A stretch of 64,000 nucleotides of DNA from assembly GCA_038503075.1 (NCBI GenBank), contig JBCAML010000018.1:1116001-1180000 (forward strand). The letters are read 5' to 3'. The notes under the pieces were generated by a model. The model was not told the origin of the DNA. It ran no database searches and worked only from the letters and a program-made list of their open reading frames with translations. This DNA is from Gyromitra esculenta. Its lineage: Eukaryota; Ascomycota; Pezizomycetes; Pezizales; Discinaceae. Position numbers and translations under genes: made by a program. How positions within the stretch are numbered: the first letter of the stretch is position 1; each line of letters opens with the position of its first letter. Shown here one piece after another: positions 24,067 to 35,600 of the stretch.

Positions 24067-26023
24067 ATGTCCGCTACTCTAACGAACTTCACAGCTTATC
24101 TCCCATCACCAGACTCCCAGCCACGGATTGGCCATCTAGATTTTTCGATAAACTGCATAATACCGCTGTCGTTCCCCTCCGGCACATATCTTACATCTCT
24201 CGATCAAGTTATAAATGCCGATAAAGATATTCATTTTATACCTTCTTCCCAATTCGATGTTCCGGTACCTCTCTCCTCTGTGACCCTCCTCCCGCCGCTC
24301 CCGGGTCGTGATGTCCTAGCAGTTGGCAAGAACTACTCGGAACATGCAAAGGAATTCAATTCTTCCGGGTATGATTCAAGCGATAAGGTTGATATTCCTA
24401 CGCATCCGGTAATATTCACCAAGCGTGCGAGCAGCATTATCGCCAGTGGGGAGGATATATGTCCTCACGAAGGATGGACAGAGGCACTGGACTACGGGGG
24501 TGGAATCGGGGTTATCTTGGGGAGAGAAGGGTTTAAAATAACAGAGGAGGATGCATGGGATTATGTCTGGTAAAATTGGCTCCGAAAGATGATGTGGGAA
24601 AGATACGGAGCTAATCGATCCTGATATTTTTAATGTAGGGGGTTCACGATAATTAACGATATAACCGCCCGAGACCGCCAAAGAGACCATAAACAATTCT
24701 TCCTCGGAAAGTCCGCTGATACGTTTTGCCCCATGGTTCGTTAGTCACTTACCCATCGGCTACTTTGCCTTCACAAAACTAACGGCTCCACAGGGCCCAA
24801 TCGCCGTTCCTCTAACTTCCCTTCCTCACCACAAGTCTCTCCGTCTGGTGACCAGAGTTAATAACGAACTCCGACAAAATTCAAACCTCACACAGCTGAT
24901 ATTTTCTATCCCAACTCTTATCGCCACGATTTCTTCCGCACTCACGATCCAGCCTGGTGATGTTATAGCAACGGGGACACCAGCCGGCGTAGGAATTGGC
25001 TGTAAACCCCCTATATTTCTAAGACCTGGGGATACCATCTCAGTCTCAGTCTCCGGACTCGGGACACTCACCAACACTGTAGCTGCGGCGAATTCACCCC
25101 CAACGGGAATCCGACGTCTTCCTGCCCCTAGCTCAACAGGGAAAAGCCTCATATGGCTAGCAGGCAGCGAAAAATTTGTCCACGTAGAGAGACAAGGCAA
25201 CCTATCGTCACGTTTGGTGTCAGTCTTCATACATGGTTTGGGAGGATCCACGAGATTTTATCACCCCGCTATCGACGCTATGACAGCTACTTTAACGGAA
25301 CGGGTGAGACTAAGTGGGGGAGAAGATCAGCAGCTGCTTATATACGATCTCGAAGGACATGGTTCATCGCCGACCACCCCCGAGTCCGTTGTATCTATAG
25401 CTAGCTATACAGCAGACTTGAGGGATTTGATTACGACTTTAGGATTAGAGAAATCATTCGTCTCGATCTTTGCACACTCGTTGGGTTGCCTGATCGCTCT
25501 AAACTATTGCGCTGAATATAATGACGAAGTTTGGCCTACCCGCGGGGAACATGGGTATCATGTTCCGCGTCTCTTCTTGACCTGTCCACCATTAGTACCA
25601 ACCCCAGCCATAACAGCGACCAGGTTGCTTAAACGCGCAGAAAAAGTTCGTACACACGGAATTATGTCTATTGTAGACGAAGTGATAGCGGAATCAATGA
25701 CTACTGATATTCAACTCGGCAATCCTCTGGCTGTTAATTATGCACGGTCTATTTTGGCAAATACTGATCCAGAGGGTTATGCGAAGGGTTGCACGGCATG
25801 GGCTACAGCACAGATGAATCCAAAGGTCAATTCTAAAGAAAGGTTCGACATGACTTCCCTAGAAGTCTTTACGGGGGCTTCTGATAAGGTTATATACTAC
25901 GATGGGTCGTGGGAGATAAATGATTGGCTGGGCGTGGTTTCGAATAGTCCCTCAGATGTGGAGTATTGGTGTCCATTGGAGAATTGTCGTGTGTGGGGGG
26001 CATTGGTGTTTTTTGGAGAATGA
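24067..26023 (+). CDS. Fusion of a fumarylacetoacetase-fold domain with an alpha/beta hydrolase; key residues substituted
   Basis: Exons 24067-24569, 24639-24735 and 24794-26023 give 609 aa, multiple of three. Residues about 80-300 are an FAH-family domain: VGKNYSEHAKE, HPVIFTKRASSII, WGFTIINDITARDRQ, DTFCPMGP, QPGDVIATGTPAGVG and a FLRPGD end. Family members are Mg-dependent hydrolases, decarboxylases or isomerases. Residues about 330-609 are an alpha/beta hydrolase: oxyanion-loop HGLGG, nucleophile elbow AHSLG (Ser near 429), and acid in GASDK (Asp near 564). Odd points: the canonical DYExE metal site reads DYGGG (Gly144 and Gly146), and the usual C-terminal GHW..LE motif reads EYWCPLE, so the catalytic His is Tyr near 591. 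Asp175 of NDITARD is retained. Intron 2 has a GTTCGT donor. Both domains are in one frame with no stop. The domain calls are firm; activity is doubtful. Confidence 0.88.
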
Positions 26024-26917
26024 TGGTGAATCTGCGGGAAGCATAAATGTATATGCTGAAATCTCAGTCGACTAGTTGCAAAATCATGAAAAGCTACCTT
26101 ACCTGAACTGTTGTATTATGGATCACTGAATTTAGTGGACAATAATATCTGTTACGTGAAACTTTGTGAGAGCAACGTTCAACCCGGAAAAGTTGGATAG
26201 ATCGTGAGCTCCAGTGGGCAGAAAAGACTGAAATCTAATACCCAGAATAAAACCCTGTGCGATACCCTAGAGCTCAAGTACTGAGAAGTCTCTAAATTCA
26301 GCTTTCTATAATTGTTAATGGCAAAGTAATTTGGCTAATCGATGCGTCGTCCCTCTTCTATATATACGGAGCTGCTGAGTTTGACGCGGATAGTTGCGGA
26401 GAGCCCTTGTACTACCCCAACTCTCGGTTATATAATTGCAGGGCTCTCGAAACTTAAAGTAAAAGGTAGGAGGAGAAGAGATACAGTACCAAAAAATGGG
26501 GCGGATCCACTACCGTATTTTTAGAATATGCTAGATTAATTCTGGAGCGCTGCTGCATTTGCTGACAAATCCCGTAGCGCTCCAGAATTAATCCAGCATT
26601 TTTTTAGAATACCGTAGAAATGCTGTACCAATCACATCCCCCTTTTTGGCACTGTAGTTGAGGGGAATGTTTAAGTAAGGTCAATGATCCGGGAAGTAAG
26701 GATCTACTGGGCAGATCTCTTTACTTTATCTTATCAGATGCGATCCCAGGGCATGGGACGTGTTAGTCTTGGCACCGCGTTGAAGATCGCGATTGACCGC
26801 GGCACACCCTACCGACAACGAACACCATCGCCGTCTCCCTGGTTTCCCGTGAAGTTCTCTTTCGCGGTCCCCCCACACCAGCTCTCTCTCTTTCATATAT
26901 CCCTGCAAATTCCCGCC
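26024..26917. other. Intergenic region with a MITE
   Basis: Separates the fusion gene from MSP1. The notable content is the fold-back element at 26484-26654, listed separately. A CT-rich leader precedes the MSP1 start. No other gene is visible. Confidence 0.6.
26484..26654. mobile_element. Fold-back MITE, Tc1/mariner-pogo type ends
   Basis: A 171-bp element flanked by TA on both sides (26482-26483 and 26655-26656). The outer ends are inverted: CAGTACCAAAAAATGGGGCG at left against CAGTGCCAAAAAGGGGGATG read on the other strand from the right. Inside, a second nearly perfect 24-bp inverted repeat (26527-26550 and 26575-26598, one mismatch) surrounds a 24-nt loop, so most of the element could fold on itself. 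There is no coding capacity. TA target duplication and CAGT ends fit non-autonomous Tc1/mariner-superfamily elements. It sits about 260 bp upstream of the MSP1 start codon. Confidence 0.85.
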
Positions 26918-28307
26918 ATGTCTGCCGCCGCTGGTCGCAGGAAGATCCTGATGGATCTCCTGTTCCTCGCCGCCGCCGTACGTTTCCCCCCCAATCACAC
27001 TCTGAACATGTGGCAGAGGTGGAAGAAAATTGACTCGTAAAACAGCAAGTGTCACTTTACTATTTCATGAAATGGGTCATCAACTACCGCGATCCCGACC
27101 GGGAAAACAAGGCGCGGATCAAGAAAACATCGAACGCTATTCTACGACGACTAGAGGGAAAAGACGGCGGAAAGGGCCGAATAGACAGGCTGAGTATGAC
27201 CAGCTACGAAAAGACCATATTGACGGAAGTTGTGGCGCCAGAAGATATCCATATTTCATTTCAAGGTGTGTCTATTTTTTCATTTCAGAATGCAGTATGC
27301 GGGGAAGAGAGGCGGTTGAATTGGAAACTCGTGGCGTTACCGAAGCGTTTTATTGATTTGGGGAACTGCCTGCAGATATTGGTGGTCTCGAACCTATAAT
27401 TGAGGAATTGAAAGAATCTGTCATCTATCCACTTACTGCGTACGTCTCACCGGACCTGAATATTTGTATCTGCACCGACAGCTAATATCCTCAAAGACCC
27501 CATCTCTACTCCGCGACCTCATCGCTTCTTGCCGCGCCTAAGGGAGTCCTCCTCTATGGCCCTCCCGGCTGCGGCAAAACCATGCTCGCCAAAGCCCTCG
27601 CCCGTGAATCCGGCGCCTGCTTCATCAATCTCCACATCAGCACACTGACCGAAAAATGGTACGGCGACAGCAACAAGCTCGTCTCCGCAGTCTTCAGCCT
27701 AGCGCGGAAGCTACAGCCCACCATCGTCTTCATCGACGAGATCGATGCAGTATTACGAAGCCGAAGCAGCCAGGACCACGAAGCGAGCACAATGGTTAAA
27801 GCGGAATTCATGACGCATTGGGACGGCCTTCTATCCTCCTCTCCCATTACTGGCGCTGCTTCCCAGATCATCATTCTTGGCGCAACGAATCGTATCCAAG
27901 ATATCGACGAAGCGATCTTGCGCCGTCTGCCGAAGAAGTTCCCGATTAACCTTCCGGATTCGTCGCAGCGCCGCCGCATCTTGGGCTTGATCTTGAAGGA
28001 CACTAAGCTCTCGGAGGACTTCAATATTGACGATCTCGTTGCGCGAACTGCTGGGATGAGCGGAAGCGACTTGACGGATAGTTGTAGAGATGCGGCGATG
28101 GTACCGGTTAGAGAGTACATTCGCAGCTTCGCCGGGAGGAAGGTGGAGGGGGTTAGCAGGGATGATGTGAGGGGGGTTGTAAACGGCGATTTCTTTAGGC
28201 GGGAGAGTGGTGGAAGGCGACCAGTCGAGGAAGAGTTGGCGAATATTGGAAGGGTTATGAGCGAAGTTAACGAACGAATCGAGCAGTATGAGGCGAGGGT
28301 GGATTAA
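26918..28307 (+). CDS. MSP1: Msp1/ATAD1-type mitochondrial outer-membrane AAA ATPase
   Basis: Extracts mislocalised tail-anchored proteins from the outer mitochondrial membrane and peroxisomes. Exons 26918-26977, 27046-27265, 27376-27439 and 27497-28307; 384 aa, a normal length. An N-terminal transmembrane segment spans about residues 10-35 across the first intron ([20 protein letters not shown]), followed by the linker and DIGGLE, which is created by the exon 2/3 junction. Walker A is GPPGCGKT (136-143), then the pore-loop region KWYGDSNKL, Walker B IVFIDEID, and the second region of homology [16 protein letters not shown]. The C-terminal AAA lid reads [19 protein letters not shown]. The C-terminus ends with a Glu-rich helix. 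All signature residues are present, so it is predicted active. The MITE upstream lies in its promoter region. Confidence 0.96.
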
Positions 28308-30540
28308 GTTCGTTCTACAATATGTTTTATTTATCTATATTTTTTTTAGCGGCATGGTGTGATGAGGTACTGGGGGAAGGGGGCCAGATTTCAAGATTTG
28401 GGATTACTTATTTTTTATATTCTTTTTTGATTTAAGCTCTAATTTTTCTAGAGGCTAGGGTTTATTTTATTGGGATGTAGCTAAAAACATAGACTTGGCT
28501 GAGGGTCTTGGGGTTTTGGGTATGTAGGTGGCTGGACCAACGGTGGTAAGTGAGATGCATATGGATGGTGGTGAAACTTATTCCCTGGATACGTGTATTC
28601 ACTTGTATTGTTAGCAGTGTGGGGTATATCGTGATTTTACTGAGGCGGCGTTACAGTGTGACATAAATGGATGGTAGATGTGAATTATACGGTGCGACAC
28701 GTTTTATCACTCGATCTTCATGTTGAGTTGAAATTAAATCAGCATTTTCTTAGCCGTTGCCTTGCACTATCATTATCACGGACCGCGGATCGACACGACA
28801 ACATCGGCTTGGTTGGGGGGAGAGACTTAAAGCGAAATAGAACATAATGGAATCAACATACAGCGCCACAAACCCTCGCGACAATGTGATACGCCAGGCT
28901 TGTTCCAGTATGAAATATTTATGGCAGAGACAAAATATGCTTTAAGTATGCCCCTCCTCCGTCTCTATCCAAGCCTCTTAACAAATCATCGTCAACAGAA
29001 CATCACACATAGTGTATTTCCACCATAACATACTATGGTTGCTACCATAAGACAAGCACTACTGAACTATGCAGTCGAGATTCTGAGGGCAAATGCACAG
29101 CAACAGGTGTTAGCTCAAAGACTATCTTCAGAAACAGAAGCTATTACAGCTGTTTGCTAGTCACTGCTAAACGAACGGTCTCTGCAGTGAAAGTAAGTGA
29201 ACCGGTGCGCGTAGGTGTAACGCTCTTGCCAGATATTTCTGCGGATAAGGCACCGGCAAACGTGTCAGCAGATGCATCCGCAAAAGCACCTGTCAGCCCG
29301 GGGGGCTATTTGTGTGAGTAGAGCGTCAGTAAAATATAGTGTGAAGACATCAGCAAAGGATCGTCAGGCGTGGAGGTGTGAGTTCGAGTAACTTAATTTG
29401 GGCTTACTGATTTTGCAAGACTAGCGGAGACATGGTTAACTACATGTATGACTGAATTTTCCACCCAGATTTCAGTTTATGAACGATGAGACAAGCTTAG
29501 AGAATTCTATAGTGTAGAGTCTATGATAGCGATGAATATGAGGCAATATGATAGACTGTTGGCGGTCATGATATATCACTCGAAATACGCCAAAAAATTT
29601 GGTGTGCTGTTTGTACCTTACAGTCCTACCGTTAGCCAAGCATCGAAGTCGGCTAAAGCAAATGCCTTACTTCAAGAATATTACGACATTCAATGGACGA
29701 TATGTGTGGACTCGAATAAAAGCAAAGACGCCTAGTTAGCTAGAGACCTACTGGTCTAAACTTCAACTACATCCCAAGGTGTCCAACTTAGACCTAATCC
29801 TTAACGAGTAAGTTCTATAGAAAAGCTCTAATACGCGGTAAGCACCTTGAGACGTCACGATTCGGAGATACCGTGTGGCCTTCACCGCACAGAGCGCATC
29901 TAGTGCAGGATTAGAGACTGAAATTTATCGTGATGTTCATTGAGTGTCATCGCTGTACCCCCGACAGCGTGTTCTGCTAGATTTTACTGGGAATGGTGGA
30001 AGCTATATCCTACATCTTGTAATTTACTATTTTAATGACAATACGGCCCCATACCGTAAGCTACATAATTTACCATATTTTTGTAACCCTAGTTGCAGTG
30101 AGTTTGACGTTTCATTATTTGCGGCTAAGAGTTATACCAAGGGGTGCTGAGAAATGCGCTGCTGGCGTATTCTTCGACCCCACATAATGCCATGACGTAT
30201 TGCTAAACCTCCTGAATATTTCCCAATCTAAATCTGAAACCCTTGTGCTTTATCATTTGCTTGAATGTGTAGTTTTGGTCTCGAGATGGTCTCAAAGCTT
30301 TTCGCATTACGTTAAGCGATATCTATGCGGAAATGGACCGCCTGAAAAATTCGCTAAGGTCACTGATCGATAAGTAGATAAACGGGCTTTCTGACCCTGA
30401 TGCATAAATTATCCCACAGACCACCAAATCTGAATACTACTCGAGCTCATTCCTCTCTCCTGGCCCAAGAACGATTAATCCTAAATTCAAAAATCCCCTT
30501 TAAAAATTACTCGATAATAGTCAAATCAGCCCCACCCAAT
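28308..30540. other. Gene-free AT-rich region
   Basis: Start of a gene-poor compartment. Stops are frequent; short ORFs such as 29523-29735 have no family resemblance. One TACATGTA lies at 29441-29448. Possible decayed coding fragments cannot be assigned. Confidence 0.5.
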
Positions 30541-31096
30541 ATGCAATACTACGTGAATTCAGTCTACACTTGCGGCCACAAAGCAGGCCATACTCTCCTC
30601 TCGTCCAAATTTTGCCCAACGGGTAACGTTCTCCTACCGGATTGCACTGCTAATAGCGACATAACAGTCTCGGGAATGTCTTCGAAACAGGGTTCCACAT
30701 TCGAAATAGCATTGCCTGCGGCAAATTCTGAAACCGAGAATTCAGCGCTTAAGGACGATATATCTACAACTATCTATGAAAACAAAGAAAAGAGGCTCGA
30801 TATTGAAAGATCAGTCACAGGAGGATTTAATGTCTCCGAGCTTAAGAGGCAAGCTACAACTGGCTCTCGGGCTATAGGGAATAATATCCTAGGCTCAAGA
30901 TTGCCGGTAGAGGCTAGGTGAACTGAGTTTAGAGAGAAAGTCATGGCTGCTTATGCACGAGCTGTAGTCGGAAAAAAGGTGGCTGCTATTGCTGGGACTA
31001 TGTGTTCTCGAAGTATAGCACCAGCTGGTTCTAGAGCTGGAGTTGGGGACGTTGTAGTTTCTGACTTTTATGCGCGTGCTTATGCTGTTGGTGTAT
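30541..31096 (+). pseudogene. Possible hypothetical gene interrupted by an in-frame TGA
   Basis: An open frame runs to a TGA at 30919-30921; the most likely start is the Met at 30541 (MQYYVNSVYTCGHKAG), although an in-frame ATG exists at 30400. The TCGHK and C...C pattern resembles small fungal Cys/His-motif hypothetical proteins, without a firm match. After the TGA the same frame stays open for another 57 codons (REKVMAAYARAVVGKK and on) to a TGA ending at 31096. This could be a single longer gene broken by one stop, or a short gene followed by chance openness. No function can be given. Confidence 0.35.
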
Positions 31097-32199
31097 GACT
31101 ATGTCTTACGGTTTTCTATTTTATGTGTGGATTTTGTTCACTTGTTTCCATTACGGGTTTTTTTAGTGGCTAGCACCTTTGTAATCGGCGCTAGTAAATG
31201 TGTAGGGGTCCCTGCGCATGTTAGATCGGCGTATATTCTCTTTGCTTCTTAGGGGGTCAATGGCTATGGATTTTAGTGTTCCTTGATTCTACGTACAGAT
31301 ACTTATGCATACAACGGTAGTTGTTTAGTGAAGCGACAACGGCAATACCACACTCCAGCAATGCGGGCATTTCCCCATGTTCACAAGAGGGTTTAGAGCT
31401 GTGCTTCAAGATAAAAATATTTCTTGTGTAGTTCTCCTACCACTTGTTCATTTTTATACTTCAGCTCCATTGTCTGCATGATGAAGTTGGTCCTGTTGCC
31501 GGGGGTTTATTGTTGCTGTCGCCTCATTAAACGACTACTACTGTACATCATTAATTGTTAATCTGCTATTTTTCTTCTCTTACGATGACAAAACTAATTG
31601 CTTGCGTTTAAATTATTTCGACACACTACTATGTATATACGCTAACTAAACGATCCAAGAAGAGCTTGTGAGCAGCCTACCCAATAAACCTAGACAGTTA
31701 TATCAAGTGTAGTTATATAAACGAGTCAGGGGTTCTAAATAACCGAGTGACCTACTGTGAAGCGGGGTGAACTGGGCTGATAGAGTAAGTGGGGCTAGAT
31801 TCTTCGTTGAAGGCCATCATTAGAGTTTCGTTATTGGAGCAATTATGCAAAATGTGTAATATGAGAGGACACGCGCCATGCAACCAAAAAAAAGCTAACG
31901 TCATACAAAAGAGAAATTATGAAAACCGAGTAAACTTCGATTCAAGGAAGTAGCCAAAACCTGCCCAACTACATGTAGTCTCCCCGTGAGAGCCCCTATC
32001 ATTTCCCACGAAGATGTGTGGGGTCTAATGATAAGACAGCTTTCCAGCCCCACCGATCTGACTGTCCGTATACGTCTCCAGCCTAGTCCTTCAATTGACC
32101 CTAAGAAAAACTCGGTTCGAAGTTGGTATCTTAGATTCGATCGTTCAACTAGTAAATCCGTATGAGACCTATATATAACACCACGATTAAGTTCCAAAT
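30922..32199. other. Gene-free region with a dispersed repeat copy
   Basis: No gene beyond the tail of the broken frame above. It holds MITE-like repeat copy A (31324-31531), listed separately, and one TACATGTA at 31970-31977, near the 3' end of the F-box/ankyrin gene. Confidence 0.55.
31324..31531. mobile_element. MITE-like dispersed repeat, copy A
   Basis: About 208 bp, clearly similar along its length to 58021-58254. The ends are inverted repeats: TTTAGTGAAGCGACAACGGC at left against TTTAATGAGGCGACAGCAAC from the right (23-nt ends, 18 matching, all differences transitions). Shared internal blocks with copy B include CCAGCAATGCGGGC, TTTAGAGCTGTGCT and CAGCTCCATTGTCTGCATG. No coding capacity. 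Copy A is the more AT-rich of the two. Confidence 0.75.
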
Positions 32200-33228
32200 T
32201 CATCCATCTTCGAAGGCCAGAGTTCTTTGCATACGTTTTTTGGCCCCAAAATCCATAAAACTCTGCTGCTTTGGTGCACTGGGGGGGTCTTGCGGACTGC
32301 TATGGATCACGGCGTTCCTTTCTACCAACGCTTTACTAATGCCCGGAAACATTGCCCAAGAAGCAACTGTCCGTCCTTGATCGTCTTGCGCAGTAACGTC
32401 CACTCCGTGCTTCAGCAAAGCTCTAAACGTTGTCTCGTTTCCATACATCGCCGCCAAATGAAGTGCTGTAGCCCCATGGTTGTCCCGGGCCATTATATCG
32501 ATACCCTTCCCCAGAAAATTACTTATAGTCGCCATAGTCCCACTAGCCGCCGCTAAATGAAGAACACTCTTCCCATCACTAGATATCGCGGTGATATCGG
32601 CACCTTTCTCCAGCAATCTCCTAATCACACCTGAAGAAGCCCCTCCAGCAGCCAAATGAAGTGGTGTTCGCCCACAAATATCCGGAATGTTGACGTCTGC
32701 ACCGTTCTGCAATAGTTTTACAACAATATCTTCATTCCCCCTCATCGCCGCTTGATGGAGCGCCGTTCGACCGGATTTATCTTGCATGTTGATATTTGTG
32801 CCCTTCTCTAATAGGAGTTTGACCGCCAGAATGTTTCTGCTCATGGTGGTCACATGGAGTGGTGTTGAACCTTTGTTATCCTGTATAGAGATGTTGGCAC
32901 CTCTATCTAATAACAGCTGAACTACACCATGACATATATTGCAGTTATGGCCCACGGCCCAATGGAGTGCGGTTTGACCAGTGGAATCTTGGAAGTTAAG
33001 ATCGACGTCCTTGGATATAAGGAACTCGACTAATCCTGGGTGCTCGCCACGCACTGCCCACAGAAGTGGATTACACTCATCCTTGTCCTGGAGCGCATAT
33101 TTTTCGAAGAGAGAGGCGAAAACACAAGCGAGACGACGATTTACTTGGAGGAAGGAGTTGAGGTCTCTGGGGTCAAGCTCTTCAGCCACAATGAGAAGAA
33201 GCTCATTTGGAAAATCAAGGAGAGACAT
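32200..33228 (-). CDS. F-box/ankyrin-repeat protein
   Basis: Single exon, 342 aa from the Met at 33228 (MSLLDFPNELLLIVAEELD); an upstream in-frame Met at 33312 would add 28 residues that do not look like protein leader, so the inner start is preferred. Residues 1-40 are an F-box-like helix set (LDFPNELLLIVAEELDPRDL), suggesting SCF ubiquitin ligase adaptor function. Then follow about eight ankyrin repeats with the usual GxTALHxAA..G....V..LL..GA(D/N) pattern up to about residue 300. The tail contains QQSFMDFGAKKR, which loosely resembles a PCNA-interacting peptide but lacks the second aromatic residue. Such genes are often lineage-specific and expanded in filamentous fungi. It is isolated in a gene-poor AT-rich region. 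Its substrate is unknown. Confidence 0.88.
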   Translation of the reverse strand: MSLLDFPNELLLIVAEELDPRDLNSFLQVNRRLACVFASLFEKYALQDKDECNPLLWAVRGEHPGLVEFLISKDVDLNFQDSTGQTALHWAVGHNCNICHGVVQLLLDRGANISIQDNKGSTPLHVTTMSRNILAVKLLLEKGTNINMQDKSGRTALHQAAMRGNEDIVVKLLQNGADVNIPDICGRTPLHLAAGGASSGVIRRLLEKGADITAISSDGKSVLHLAAASGTMATISNFLGKGIDIMARDNHGATALHLAAMYGNETTFRALLKHGVDVTAQDDQGRTVASWAMFPGISKALVERNAVIHSSPQDPPSAPKQQSFMDFGAKKRMQRTLAFEDG

Positions 33229-35514
33229 AGTTGTAAGGGTTTGAGAAACTTTGTATGTGTGTATTTTGGCACTTTGTTGCCTGAAGAGAGGTGGGTAACA
33301 GAATTTGCTCAAATATATATTCGATTACAGAACACTCGTCACAAGATTAGATAGAAATACGCAGGCTAATCAGTGACGTTCTAGCAAGATAGGGTTAAGC
33401 TTGACCCTCTTAGGCTATACCAAACCATCGGATTTGTTTCAAGAGGTCTTTATTGTAGCAGTTGGGAGCTGGTCTGACGTCAGCTTTTGAGGTGGGGTTC
33501 ACTGCTCAGCCTCTTAGAGGGGGAAAGCTAGAAGTGAAGTCAATTTTTGAATTGTTGGAGAGGGGAAGCTCCACTTCAACAAATAAAATGTTATTACCAC
33601 TGGGCGTGCCTGAGCGCATACGCATGTGTAACTAACTAACCAGACCACTGAGAACGTTTTCCGCTAGTGAGCTAAAAAGCAGTTCCCTGCATAGACTGTT
33701 TCAATTGCTTTTTCTCCATCAGTGTCTGGTGACTACAGGGATCACAACAGCTCCACGTAAAACAAGAGCATATAGAACTAAATCCGGAACCAAAAAACAG
33801 CCGAAGAAACGTGCCGGATGCTGCCTGGATTCATGCTTTCTCATGCGTGATTCAAAGACTGCAACTGGAGGAATTATGTCGGCAGACTTGAACGCAGCTT
33901 CAACTTCGATCTGAAGATTACAACGCTATTCTGTGTTATCAGTCTAATTTGTCTCAGCCGACGGATTGGCCCACGCCAATTCTAATCGTTGTGCAGCTGA
34001 GCTAGCGAATAGTGAGAGCATATATGGGATTGTACTAAAAGTACCCAATGATCTTTCAGTAGGGATTTAGGGATTCTTGTCTGTCCTCTGCAGAGAAATA
34101 TGAATGTGATACACCAAACGCATCAACGACAAAAAACAAAGATAACATGTCATCATCGAGAAGACTTTGGCCTGAAGTTTAATAAACATCACCTAAGTGG
34201 CTTTTTATAGCCTGCACCTAGACCTGACCTTAACTCTCCAGCTGGTGATGCTCAAATTTGGAGTTGTTCCTCAGCGTTAGGCTTAAGCTGTCCTAAGCCC
34301 CTTCTACCTCATGATGGGTATGCAGAGACAGGCTATAAAATCCCCCTCCTAACTTAGCGAAGGTCATACTCTTTATAGCTGCTCTATGCTATAAAATAGA
34401 TATATTTTATGGCAGCGTACCTCGTACCTACGTCTTACGCCAAGTCTTTGTTAATTTCAATCGTGTCGAAACCCGGGTTTGGGCTGCGGGGCTGGCTAGG
34501 ATCCAAACATTCACCGGGCTATCCACTCGAGTGCCGGCGGTCCCTCCCGTCTTCCGTGGGCGGTTAGCTTCTTGCACCAAATAATCTCAGTGCGCGATCG
34601 CCTGGTGACGTTATGATCCGCGGTCTGGATTATTGGTGTTACGGTACCACCACAGACCGCATTTACTTTACTTTAAAATCTTCAGGACATGCAACTTCAC
34701 TGACTCACAGATAATCTTGAGGTCTATATTACAAAAGCAAATATCATAGAATGGTGGGCTAGGCATAAGGAAATTTAAGACGATGAAAGCTAGAGATTCG
34801 AGTATGGACTGCCCCAGTATCCGAATGTTATGATATACATGTCGCCCATAGTTAGCATATATAATGACCCTAGCAATATATCTTACTACATCTAGCTATT
34901 GGTATCAATATCAATACATACTAAGGCCTTTATCCCGCACCAAATACTCTTTATGCGCCCAGAGCCAATTGTCCTCTTTTTATAAGAGAATCGACGAGCG
35001 CTAGGATAAGAACAAACCCCTGTAACTGCAAACAGACTAGGTGTATATGATTCCATATATATCGGTAGTGTTCTTAGGATCTTGCCCTGATTACTTCCTG
35101 TCAGCAGGATCTCTTCCAATCAATAAATAGAGCTACGGCCTTGATCTCTGTAGCAGCACTCTAAAGTATATAGCTAGTAAGATATCCCTTTGTGTCTTGA
35201 ATTTCGCAAAGCCTAGACATATTCACTCGATAGTAATTACAGCAACCAGATCGTCTTCATATTTTAATCTATAAGATATACACTCCACGTCCGCAGACCA
35301 GGGGATACCCCACATATATTTCTTGCTCAAGAGCTTATATTCCGAGCAGCCCGAGACTATCATATCTATAATTATAATCCCTAGTTCCTCGTGCCATTGT
35401 CATTCTTTAGTCTCCTGCGCATGCTCAAGCCGATTACTCCTAAGAGCTGCGAAGTAATCGTTTTCAACTGAATATAGACAAGAACTCAAACAGAGGCAGC
35501 ATGAGCGAAGTTCT

Positions 35515-35600
35515 CTTCGTCGGCAGCCAAGTCGAACTAATGCTTAGCATAAAAAAAATCGTGGACCGGTTCGAATCCCACTGGCTCCTGTTTTTACAGA
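35515..35600 (+). other. tRNA-like relic with perfect B-box
   Basis: GGTTCGAATCC matches the pol III B-box consensus. The T-arm would be perfect (GTGGG/CCCAC) but for an inserted ACCG. It is followed by TGGCTCC and a T-run (CTGTTTTTA). Upstream GGCAGCCA could be the matching acceptor strand with one extra base. No proper D or anticodon arm can be folded, so this is at most a decayed tRNA or a tRNA-derived SINE head. Confidence 0.25.

Noticed and set aside
35515..35600. Functional tRNA gene
   Set aside because: B-box is perfect, but acceptor, D and anticodon arms do not fold; kept only as a relic.
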